DNA of 64,000 nt from Mesorhizobium sp. ES1-4 (GTDB lineage Bacteria > Pseudomonadota > Alphaproteobacteria > Rhizobiales > Rhizobiaceae). Made by a program: the position numbers and the translations under genes. The stretch spans positions 62,001 through 126,000 of the forward strand of contig NZ_JAIUGV010000008.1 in NCBI RefSeq assembly GCF_020164745.1, written 5' to 3'. Under the pieces are notes generated by a model. The model ran no database searches. It was not told where the DNA came from and worked only from the letters and a program-made list of their open reading frames with translations. This document shows, one piece after another, positions 16,072-23,617 of this stretch; the first letter of the stretch is position 1, and each line of letters opens with the position of its first letter.

Positions 16072-16851
16072 ATGAAGCCCTTGCCCGAGATCAAGGTCTA
16101 CCCCAACCGACCCGCGCTCGATGACCGCCCACTCGCGCGGCGTGTTGGCCTGATCATCCTGGCCACCGATCACACGACCGAGCCGGATTTTCGCCGCATG
16201 GTGGCGAGCGAACGGATTGGCGTGTATGTCGCGCGCATCCCCTACGCCAATCCGACGACACCTGAGAACTTGCGCAAGATGCAGCCGGCGCTGACGGCGG
16301 GCGCGGCCTTGATCCTGCCCGATGAGCCGCTCGACGCCATCTGCTATTCCTGCACGTCGGCCTCGGTGGTGATTGGCGATGGAGAGATCGAGGCTGCGAT
16401 CCACGCCGCCAAGCCAGGCGTGCCGGTCGTCACACCGCCAAAGGCTGGCGTGCGCGGGCTGAATGCGTTCAGTGTGCGCAGGATCAGCATCCTCACGCCC
16501 TATACGGTCGAAACCTCCAGGCCGATGGCGACCTATTTCGCAGAACGCGGTTTCGAGATCGCGAGCTTCACCTGCCTCGGCTTCGAGGATGATCGCGAGA
16601 TGGCGCGCGTTACCCCGGCGACGCTCGTGGACCTCGCGCGCCAGGCAATGCATCCGCAGGCCGATGCGTTGTTCGTGTCATGCACGGCGCTGCGCGGGGC
16701 ACTCGCGGTCACCGGCATGGAACAGGCGATCGGTCGCCCGGTGGTGACCAGCAACCAGGCGACCGCCTGGAATTGTCTGCGCCTTTGTGGCGACGAGGCT
16801 GCCCACCCCGAATTCGGCCGTCTGATGACGCTGCCCTTGCCGCGCGACTGA
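16072..16851 (+). CDS. eutA: Ectoine utilization protein EutA, Asp/Glu racemase family
   Basis: A 259-aa protein of the aspartate/glutamate racemase-maleate isomerase fold. Two Cys residues in the expected catalytic contexts are present: Cys94 (YSCTSA) and Cys204 (VSCTAL). With EutB and EutC it is proposed to convert 5-hydroxyectoine to ectoine, EutA probably acting as a racemase/isomerase on the hydroxylated intermediate. The gene starts 3 bases after ehuD. The family assignment is firm; the exact reaction is less well established. Confidence 0.88.
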   Translation: MKPLPEIKVYPNRPALDDRPLARRVGLIILATDHTTEPDFRRMVASERIGVYVARIPYANPTTPENLRKMQPALTAGAALILPDEPLDAICYSCTSASVVIGDGEIEAAIHAAKPGVPVVTPPKAGVRGLNAFSVRRISILTPYTVETSRPMATYFAERGFEIASFTCLGFEDDREMARVTPATLVDLARQAMHPQADALFVSCTALRGALAVTGMEQAIGRPVVTSNQATAWNCLRLCGDEAAHPEFGRLMTLPLPRD

Positions 16852-16856
16852 CGATC

Positions 16857-17849
16857 ATGGTGCCCATAAACCTTGGCGATATCCGTGCCGCGCGCGAGCG
16901 AATTGCCGGCAAGGTCGAGCGCACGCCGATCGTGCTTTCGACGGGGCTCTCAGAAAGGCTGGGCGTTCCCGTTCATCTCAAGCTCGAGCACCGCCAGACT
17001 ACCGGCAGCTTCAAGCTGCGTGGCGCTTCGAATGCCGTCGCTTCGCTCGATGCCGAACACAAGGGGCGCGGCGTCGTCGCGGCATCGACCGGCAATCATG
17101 GCCGTGCGCTCGCGCATGCGGCGAAGCTGGAAGGCATGCGCGCGGTGATCTGCATGTCGCGTTTGGTCCCTGAGAACAAGCTGGACGAAATCCGCCGGCT
17201 CGGTGCGGAAATCCGTATTGTCGGCAACAGCCAGGACGATGCCCAACAGGAGGTCGAGCGGCTGGTGGCGGAAGAGGGGCTTGTCATGCTGCCACCCTTC
17301 GACCATCCGGCCATCATTGCCGGCCAGGGCACGCTCGGGCTGGAAATCATCGAGCAGGTTCCCGAAGCCGCGCTGGTGCTGGTGCAGCTTTCGGGCGGTG
17401 GGCTCGCCTCGGGCATGGCGGCGGCCATCAAGGGCGTCAGCCCCAGCACAAAAATCGTCGGCGTATCGATGACACGCGGTGCGGCAATGAAGGCGAGCCT
17501 GGATGCCGGCCACCCCGTGCTGGTCGAGGAGTTGCCGACGCTGGCGGATTCGCTCGGTGGCGGCATCGGCCTCGACAACCGGCTGACCTTCGCCATGTGC
17601 CGCGACCTGCTCGACGATGTCGTCCTGCTCGGTGAGGACGAAATCGCCGCCGGCATTCGCCATGCCTATGAACAGGAACGCGAGATCGTCGAAGGAGCGG
17701 GTGCGGTGGGCATCGCGGCGCTGCTCGCCGGCAAGGTCAAAATGGAGGGGCCGGTGGTGGTTCTGCTTTCAGGCCGCAACATCGACATGGGGCTGCACAG
17801 GAAGATCGTCTGCGGGGACATACCGTCGATTTCGGAGGGCGCCGCGTGA
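16857..17849 (+). CDS. eutB: Hydroxyectoine utilization dehydratase EutB
   Basis: A 330-aa PLP enzyme of the serine/threonine dehydratase fold (type II). The Schiff-base Lys is at residue 53 (TGSFKLRGA), followed by STGNHGRALA (about 80-89), and the phosphate-binding loop SGGGLASG lies near 179-186. There is no C-terminal ACT domain, as in catabolic dehydratases. It is thought to dehydrate the hydroxylated intermediate, after which EutC reduces it to the ectoine skeleton. The start at 16857 is 5 bases after eutA; the end overlaps the GTG of eutC by four bases, so the two are translationally coupled. Confidence 0.88.
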   Translation: MVPINLGDIRAARERIAGKVERTPIVLSTGLSERLGVPVHLKLEHRQTTGSFKLRGASNAVASLDAEHKGRGVVAASTGNHGRALAHAAKLEGMRAVICMSRLVPENKLDEIRRLGAEIRIVGNSQDDAQQEVERLVAEEGLVMLPPFDHPAIIAGQGTLGLEIIEQVPEAALVLVQLSGGGLASGMAAAIKGVSPSTKIVGVSMTRGAAMKASLDAGHPVLVEELPTLADSLGGGIGLDNRLTFAMCRDLLDDVVLLGEDEIAAGIRHAYEQEREIVEGAGAVGIAALLAGKVKMEGPVVVLLSGRNIDMGLHRKIVCGDIPSISEGAA

Positions 17850-18838
17850 GCAAGATGACGATTCTCACCGAAGCTGAACTGCGCACGATCGTGACGCTCG
17901 ATCTAGATGCCGTCGCCTGCGTCGAAAATGCCTTCCGCGCGCTTGCCACGCTGCCGGTGGCGATGCCGCCGATCCTGCGGCTCGACATCCCCGAGCATCG
18001 CGGCGAGGTTGATGTGAAGACCGCCTATGTGCCTGGTATCGATGGCTTCGCCATAAAGATCAGCCCGGGCTTCTTCGACAACCCGAAACTCGGCCTGCCC
18101 AGCGTCAACGGCATGATGGTGCTGCTGTCGTCGAAGACAGGGCTGGTCGAGGCCTTGCTGCTCGACAATGGCTATCTCACCGACGTCCGCACTGCTGCCG
18201 CCGGAGCCGTCGCGGCCAAGCACCTGTCACGGCCGGACTCATCCGCCGCCGCGATCTTCGGTGCCGGCGTCCAGGCCGGGCTGCAGCTGGAAGCGCTGAT
18301 GCTGGTGCGGCCGATCACGCAGGCCCGCATCTGGGCGCGCGACGCCGCCAAGGCGCGGACGGCCGCGGCCGCCTTGCGCCAAAGGCTCGGCATCGATGTG
18401 CGCGCCGAAGCCGACGCGGCCAACGCGGCTGCTGGCGCCGACATCATCGTCACCACCACGCCTTCGACCGAGCCATTGATCAAGGCCGGGTTTGTCTCGG
18501 CCGGCCAACACATCACCGCCATGGGCTCGGACGCCGAGCACAAGAACGAGATCGCGCCGGCGATCCTGCGCATGGCCGATCTCTATGTCGCCGACAGCGC
18601 GAAACAGACGCGGCGGCTGGGCGAACTGCACCATGCCATCGCGGCGGGCGTGATGGCTGGAGACGCGGAGGTGGCCGAGATCGGCCAGATCATCGCCGGC
18701 GCGGCGCACGGCCGGCGCTCGGCCAGCGACATCACCATCGCCGATCTTACCGGCACGGGTGTGCAGGACACGGCGATAGCCACGCTTGCCCGCGACCGCG
18801 CACTGGCCGCGAAAGCCGGAACGATTTTTGAAAGCTGA
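17846..18838 (+). CDS. eutC: Ectoine utilization protein EutC, ornithine-cyclodeaminase family
   Basis: Starts with GTG overlapping the eutB stop (GTGA). The 330-aa protein belongs to the ornithine cyclodeaminase/mu-crystallin family: substrate loop VKTAYVPG near 56-63, FAIKISPGFFDNP near 67-79, LTDVRTAAAGAVAAKHL near 110-126 and the NAD-binding GAGVQAGLQLEA near 138-149. In the eut pathway it probably supplies the reductive step that completes hydroxyectoine-to-ectoine conversion. It is the last gene before a 131-base gap containing a dispersed repeat. Confidence 0.88.
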   Translation: MSKMTILTEAELRTIVTLDLDAVACVENAFRALATLPVAMPPILRLDIPEHRGEVDVKTAYVPGIDGFAIKISPGFFDNPKLGLPSVNGMMVLLSSKTGLVEALLLDNGYLTDVRTAAAGAVAAKHLSRPDSSAAAIFGAGVQAGLQLEALMLVRPITQARIWARDAAKARTAAAALRQRLGIDVRAEADAANAAAGADIIVTTTPSTEPLIKAGFVSAGQHITAMGSDAEHKNEIAPAILRMADLYVADSAKQTRRLGELHHAIAAGVMAGDAEVAEIGQIIAGAAHGRRSASDITIADLTGTGVQDTAIATLARDRALAAKAGTIFES

Positions 18839-18850
18839 TGCGGGCCGCGG

Positions 18851-18893
18851 GAGCACGATCCGGAAAATGGCGACCGGTTTTCCCAGAGATCTG
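18851..18893. repeat. Dispersed rhizobial intergenic palindrome (degenerate)
   Basis: Between eutC and eutD lies a degenerate copy of a palindromic element I know to be frequent in rhizobial genomes (core GAAAA-N-ACCGGTTTTC flanked by GATC). Here GGAAAA (18862-18867) pairs with TTTTCC (18878-18883) and GATC-like ends are at 18857 and 18888. It may fold in the mRNA between the hydroxyectoine-specific genes and the ectoine-ring-opening genes. Recognition is from memory of the motif. Confidence 0.5.
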
Positions 18894-18969
18894 CCCAACC
18901 AAAAATTACCTGGAGCCGGATTCAACGGAGTTGAAATGGCTCAAGCTCCAACAAACGAGGACGAATGAA

Positions 18970-20148
18970 ATGCAGCCGAACCTGAAATTCTCGCGAAGCG
19001 AATATGCCGAACGCCTCGCCAAGACGCGCAAAGCCATGGAGGCGAAGGGCGTCGATCTCCTTGTCGTCAGCGATCCCTCCAACCTGGCCTGGCTGACGGG
19101 TTACGACGGCTGGTCGTTCTACGTCCACCAGGCGGTCATCGTGCCGCCTTCGGGCGAGCCGGTCTGGTATGGCCGTGGCCAGGATGCCAACGGCGCCAAG
19201 CGCACCGCCTATCTCGCCCACGACAATATCGTCGGCTACGCCGACCACTATGTCCAGTCGACCGAGCGCCATCCGATGGATTTCCTGTCGAGCGTGCTGA
19301 ACGAGCGTGGCTGGGGCAAGCTCACCGTCGGCGTCGAGATGGACAATTACTGGTTCTCCGCCGCCGCCTTCGCCTCGTTGCAGCAGCATTTGCCGAACGC
19401 CCGTTTCGTCGATGCCACCGCGCTGGTCAACTGGCAGCGCGCGGTGAAGAGCCCGACCGAGATCGGCTATATGCGCAATGCCGCCCGCATCGTCGAGGCG
19501 ATGCATCAGCGCATCTTCGACAAGATCGAAGTCGGCATGCGCAAATGCGATCTTGTCGCCGAGATCTACGATGCCGGCACGCGCGGCGTCGACGGCATCG
19601 GCGGCGATTACCCGGCGATCGTGCCGCTGCTGCCGTCAGGCGCGGATGCCTCGGCGCCGCATCTGACCTGGGACGACAAGCCGATGAAGCGGGGCGAGGG
19701 CACGTTCTTCGAGATCGCCGGCTGCTACAACCGTTATCATTGTCCGCTGTCGCGCACCGTCTTCCTCGGCAAGCCGACGCAGGAATTCCTCGATGCCGAG
19801 AAGGCGACGCTGGAAGGCATGGAGGCGGGCTTGGCAGCCGCGAAGCCAGGCAATGCCTGCGAGGACATCGCCAATGCCTTCTTCGCCGTGCTCAAGAAAT
19901 ACGGCATCGTCAAGGACAACCGCACCGGCTATTCGATCGGGCTTTCCTATCCGCCGGACTGGGGCGAACGCACGATGAGCCTGCGTCCGGGCGATCGGAC
20001 CGAGCTCAAGCCCGGCATGACTTTCCATTTCATGACCGGTCTCTGGCTGGAGACGATGGGACTGGAGATCACCGAGTCCATCCTGATCACCGAAACCGGT
20101 GTGGAGTGCCTGGCCAATGTGCCGCGCAAGCTGGTGGTGAAGGATTGA
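18970..20148 (+). CDS. eutD: Ectoine hydrolase
   Basis: Also called DoeA. The 392-aa protein has a creatinase-type N-terminal domain (about 1-160) and an M24 pita-bread C-terminal domain (about 165-392). It opens the ectoine ring to N-acetyl-L-2,4-diaminobutyrate. The start at 18970 (MQPNLKF) follows GAGG; an upstream extension through the palindromic repeat is not credible. It follows eutABC and precedes eutE by 5 bases, the canonical order. Products of this step are reported inducers for EnuR. Confidence 0.9.
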   Translation: MQPNLKFSRSEYAERLAKTRKAMEAKGVDLLVVSDPSNLAWLTGYDGWSFYVHQAVIVPPSGEPVWYGRGQDANGAKRTAYLAHDNIVGYADHYVQSTERHPMDFLSSVLNERGWGKLTVGVEMDNYWFSAAAFASLQQHLPNARFVDATALVNWQRAVKSPTEIGYMRNAARIVEAMHQRIFDKIEVGMRKCDLVAEIYDAGTRGVDGIGGDYPAIVPLLPSGADASAPHLTWDDKPMKRGEGTFFEIAGCYNRYHCPLSRTVFLGKPTQEFLDAEKATLEGMEAGLAAAKPGNACEDIANAFFAVLKKYGIVKDNRTGYSIGLSYPPDWGERTMSLRPGDRTELKPGMTFHFMTGLWLETMGLEITESILITETGVECLANVPRKLVVKD

Positions 20149-20153
20149 GCCCG

Positions 20154-21155
20154 ATGTCCAGTCTTCGCCCGTCGCCGGTCGCGCCGACCGTCGACTTCGA
20201 CCGGGACGGCGTCCAGCATGGTTTCCTGCGCTTGCCCCATAGCCGCGACGACTCGGCCTGGGGTTCGGTGATGATCCCGATCTGCGTCATCCGCAACGGC
20301 AGGGGGCCGGCGGCGCTGCTGACCGGCGGAAATCATGGCGACGAGTACGAAGGGCCGCTGGCGCTCTACGAACTTGCCCGCACGCTCGATCCCCGCCAGG
20401 TCAGCGGCACGGTGATCATTGTGCCGGCGATGAACTATCCGGCTTTTCGAGCCGGCACGCGCACCTCGCCGATCGACAAGGGCAATATGAACCGCAGCTT
20501 TCCGGGCCGGCCCGACGGCACGGTGACGCAGAAGATCGCCGACTATTTCCAACGCGAGTTGCTTCCCCGCGCGGATGTAGTCTTCGACTTCCATTCCGGT
20601 GGCAAAACCCTGGATTTCGTGCCGTTCTGCGCCGCCCACACCTTGCCCGACAAGGCACAGGAGCAGAAAGCCTTTGCCGCCGTGGCGGCATTCGCGGCAC
20701 CGTTCTCGATGCGCATGACCGAGATCGATGCGGTCGGCATGTATGACACCGCGGCCGAAGAGATGGGCAAGGTGTTCGTCACCACGGAGCTCGGCGGCGG
20801 CGGCACATCGCGAGCCGAGACGGTGCGGATCGCCCGGCGCGGCATCCTCAACGTGCTGCGCCACGCCGGCATCGTCGCCGGGGCGGTCGAGACGGGCAGG
20901 ACCCAGTGGCTGGACATGCCGTCGGGGGACTGCTTCTGCTTCGCCGAAGACGACGGCATGATCGAAACCATGGTCGATCTCGGCGAGCCCGTCGAGGAAG
21001 GCGCCGTGTTGGCCCGCATCCATTCCACCGGCCGCACCGGCGCTGCTCCGCGCGAAATCCGGGCGAAAATGTCGGGCATGCTGGCCGCGCGGCATTTTCC
21101 AGGCTTGGTCAAGGCCGGTGACTGCGCCGCGGTGATCGCCGTGAAGGTCGATTGA
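20154..21155 (+). CDS. eutE: N-acetyl-L-2,4-diaminobutyrate deacetylase
   Basis: Also called DoeB. The 333-aa zinc enzyme belongs to the succinylglutamate desuccinylase/aspartoacylase family: GGNHGDEYEG gives metal ligands His61 and Glu64, FDFHSGG gives His147, and NMNRSFPG includes the substrate Arg114. It removes acetate to release L-2,4-diaminobutyrate, the substrate of the transaminase encoded at 7753-9132. It is the last gene of the operon; the 281 bases after it hold no gene or clear terminator. Confidence 0.9.
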   Translation: MSSLRPSPVAPTVDFDRDGVQHGFLRLPHSRDDSAWGSVMIPICVIRNGRGPAALLTGGNHGDEYEGPLALYELARTLDPRQVSGTVIIVPAMNYPAFRAGTRTSPIDKGNMNRSFPGRPDGTVTQKIADYFQRELLPRADVVFDFHSGGKTLDFVPFCAAHTLPDKAQEQKAFAAVAAFAAPFSMRMTEIDAVGMYDTAAEEMGKVFVTTELGGGGTSRAETVRIARRGILNVLRHAGIVAGAVETGRTQWLDMPSGDCFCFAEDDGMIETMVDLGEPVEEGAVLARIHSTGRTGAAPREIRAKMSGMLAARHFPGLVKAGDCAAVIAVKVD

Positions 21156-21436
21156 GCAAAGCAGTTTGTACACAGGCAGGAAAGAGACGTCGATGCTCCA
21201 CTCATCGCGTGAAGCCGCTCGTCTCCCTTTCCCCTGATGGTTGCGCTCGGAACGCTATCCGGTCGCCGGTCATGCCGGAAGTAAATTTTTGCAATGAACA
21301 AAGGTCTAAATTAACGAGAAGCCGGGCAAATTGGGAGAAGTAGGCGAGTTATCCTCGCTGCGGTGCCGTTGCTGATGCTGCGACGGACCAAGCAGCGCGG
21401 CAACCGTCGTCAAAGGGGCGGGCGGTTGGTCTGATC

Positions 21437-22579
21437 ATGAAGTCTTCGACTGGAGAACATTATCCGGCGCTCGACCATGTTCGCGGCCTTGCGGCATTCC
21501 TGGTCTTTACCTGGCATTTCCTTCACCAGTCTCCCGATGGTCCCGTACCCTATGGCTTCGTACCGGCTCTGCCTGTCTTCAGCTTTCTGGACGAAGGACA
21601 CACCGGCGTTTCGCTGTTCATGGCGCTCTCGGGCTATCTCTTTGCCAAGCTGCTTGACGGAAGACAGGTCAACTATTTGCCGTTCTTTGCCAACCGGGCG
21701 CTGAGGTTGCTGCCACTTCTGCTCGCCGTGATCGTCATCGAGGCCTGTCGCAGGCATCTCGCTGGCCAACCCCTGGACGAGTATTTCACCGACGTCGGCA
21801 AGGGCATCATCTTTCCCACCCTTCCGAACGGGGGCTGGTCCATAACCGTCGAAGCGCATTTCTACCTTCTGCTTCCATTCCTGCTGATGGCGACCAGGCG
21901 ATTTCCGTTCGCCCCTCTGCTGTTCATCGCGGCAACCATTTTGCTGAGATATGCACCCTATACGCACCTCGGCGAGGTGCAGTTGGCGGCATCGACAACC
22001 ATCATTGGCCATGCCGACCAGTTTGTGGCTGGCATTCTTGCTTTTCATCTCCGTGCTCATGCGATGGATCGGCACTGGCTGGCGCTCGCCGTTCTCATCG
22101 CATTTTCAAGCTTCTTTTGGTGGTTCGATGCCGCTGGCGGATTTTACCAACTTGGCGGTTATCCGTCGCCCCATTGGATATGGATCATATTGCCGACCCT
22201 GGAGGCGGCGGCCTACGCATTCGGCATCGCCTATTACGACACCAGCTTTTCAAGAAAGCGGACAAGCCTGCCGTTCAAGATCCTGGAGAAAGCGGGAGCT
22301 TACAGTTATTCGATCTATCTCCTGCACCTGTTCTTCGTCATGCAATTGGCGGCATTCATCGACGTAAACATCATGAATATCAGCAATTTCTACGTCGCTT
22401 GCCTTTGGTCCGCCTTTTGCTTTCTGGCGACAATCCCGATCGGTTACCTCAGTTATACCTGTATCGAAGCACCTTTTTTGCGCATGCGCATGCGATATGC
22501 GGTGCCGCGGATTGCTGATCTGAACCCGGCCCAGGGACCGGCTGGCCACGTCGGCAGCGGAGCACCTACCCCCCTCTAG
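21437..22579 (+). CDS. Acyltransferase 3 family membrane protein (OafA/YrhL type)
   Basis: A 380-aa inner-membrane protein with about ten hydrophobic segments. The first contains LDHVRGLAAFLVFTWHF (about residues 12-28), the Arg and His of which are the conserved pair of acyltransferase 3 enzymes that O-acetylate or succinylate surface polysaccharides and small glycans. The sequence has visibly more A and T than its neighbours and different codon use, which suggests separate acquisition. No glycosyltransferase is adjacent, so the acceptor is unknown. The ATG at 21437 lies after a 281-base gap and has a weak ribosome binding site. Confidence 0.82.
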   Translation: MKSSTGEHYPALDHVRGLAAFLVFTWHFLHQSPDGPVPYGFVPALPVFSFLDEGHTGVSLFMALSGYLFAKLLDGRQVNYLPFFANRALRLLPLLLAVIVIEACRRHLAGQPLDEYFTDVGKGIIFPTLPNGGWSITVEAHFYLLLPFLLMATRRFPFAPLLFIAATILLRYAPYTHLGEVQLAASTTIIGHADQFVAGILAFHLRAHAMDRHWLALAVLIAFSSFFWWFDAAGGFYQLGGYPSPHWIWIILPTLEAAAYAFGIAYYDTSFSRKRTSLPFKILEKAGAYSYSIYLLHLFFVMQLAAFIDVNIMNISNFYVACLWSAFCFLATIPIGYLSYTCIEAPFLRMRMRYAVPRIADLNPAQGPAGHVGSGAPTPL

Positions 22580-22736
22580 GGAAGCGGCACGCTGGTCACT
22601 GGGATAGAGGGCGGCGGCCTGTCGCGAAATTCCAAGCCCAAGGGGTAGGGCCGCCCGCGATCAACTGTGGTGCTGTTGCCAGCGGGCCGGTTCGCTGCCA
22701 CATATTGCAACATCAGTGCTCGACACGAGGATCGCC

Positions 22737-23525
22737 ATGTCTCCCGTCAGCCACCTGCCGGCGCGCGCCCTTGCTCCGCGCCGCCATGACGAGATCCTGC
22801 GGCGGCTAGGCGCCCAGGGTTCCGTCAGCGTCGCCGAACTGGCCGGGTTCTTCGAAGTCTCGCGCGAAACCATCCGCCGCGACCTGAAGCTGCTTTCGGA
22901 CCAGGGCAGGCTCGGCATCGTGCATGGTGGGGCTGCCCGCTTCGAGCCGAGCGAACCGGCGATGAGCCTGCGCAGCCAGGAAAATGCCGGTGGCAAGGCG
23001 GCGATCGGCAGGGCCGCCGCCGGTCTGGTCAGGGATGGCATGGTGGTCTTTCTCGACTCCGGCACCACCACTTTGGCCATCGCGCATGCCATCACGGATC
23101 TGCGCGATCTGACGATTTGCACGGCCAGCCTGAAGATAGCGCTGCACCTTTGCCATGTCCCCGGCATGCGCGTGCACATGCTGGGCGGCGAAGTCGACCC
23201 GAGCGAAGAGGCGGCTTCCGGCATAGATACGCTCGATGCGATGGCCCGCTTTCGCGTCGACATCGCCTTCCTCGGTGGCGGCGCCCTGTCGCCGGATGGC
23301 GAAGTGACCGATTTCACGCGGGCCGGCGCCGAGCAGCGTGGCCGGATGATCGGGCTCGCCGGCAAGGCCTATTTCGTCCTCGACCGCAGCAAGTTCGGCA
23401 AGCTGACGCCGCTCAGGATTCCGAACTTCGAACGGGCCGCCGGTGTGATCGTCGACGCTGATCCCGAACCAGCGCTCGTCGAAGCGCTTTCGCAAAAGGG
23501 GCCTGAACTCATCGTCGCAGCTTGA
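22737..23525 (+). CDS. DeoR/GlpR-family transcriptional regulator
   Basis: I use the ATG at 22737 with GAGG 6 bases upstream rather than the in-frame GTG at 22716. The 262-aa protein has an N-terminal DeoR helix-turn-helix (about 16-60, SVAELAGFFEVSRETIRRDL) and a C-terminal sugar-phosphate-isomerase-like sensor domain (DSGTTTLAIA near 107-116 and FLGGGALSPDG near 180-190). It lies directly upstream of the flavoprotein gene, and three 10-bp iterons begin immediately after its stop, so it probably represses that gene. DeoR proteins usually sense a phosphorylated sugar or similar; the effector here is unknown. Confidence 0.88.
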   Translation: MSPVSHLPARALAPRRHDEILRRLGAQGSVSVAELAGFFEVSRETIRRDLKLLSDQGRLGIVHGGAARFEPSEPAMSLRSQENAGGKAAIGRAAAGLVRDGMVVFLDSGTTTLAIAHAITDLRDLTICTASLKIALHLCHVPGMRVHMLGGEVDPSEEAASGIDTLDAMARFRVDIAFLGGGALSPDGEVTDFTRAGAEQRGRMIGLAGKAYFVLDRSKFGKLTPLRIPNFERAAGVIVDADPEPALVEALSQKGPELIVAA

Positions 23526-23555
23526 TGTGATATTTTGTGATATTTTGTGACTTTT
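23526..23555 (+). repeat. Three in-phase 10-bp iterons (TGTGATATTT)
   Basis: TGTGATATTT occurs at 23526-23535 and 23536-23545, followed by TGTGACTTTT at 23546-23555, each copy starting exactly one helical turn after the last. They lie between the DeoR gene stop and the flavoprotein start 62 bases further on. The arrangement is that expected of a cooperative operator, most simply for the adjacent DeoR protein. AT-richness makes it stand out sharply from its surroundings. Confidence 0.7.
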
Positions 23556-23617
23556 TGAGTTGATGTTTGGCGTTGCTGTGCTAGTGTGCCGGCCATTCCT
23601 TGAATGGCGGAACGCTG

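Noticed and set aside
21152..21343. 63-codon open frame after eutE
   Set aside because: Overlaps the end of eutE, has no ribosome binding site or family resemblance, and ends in AT-rich intergenic sequence.
23526..23555. CRISPR-like repeat
   Set aside because: The 10-bp units are contiguous without spacers and only three in number; an operator is the better reading.
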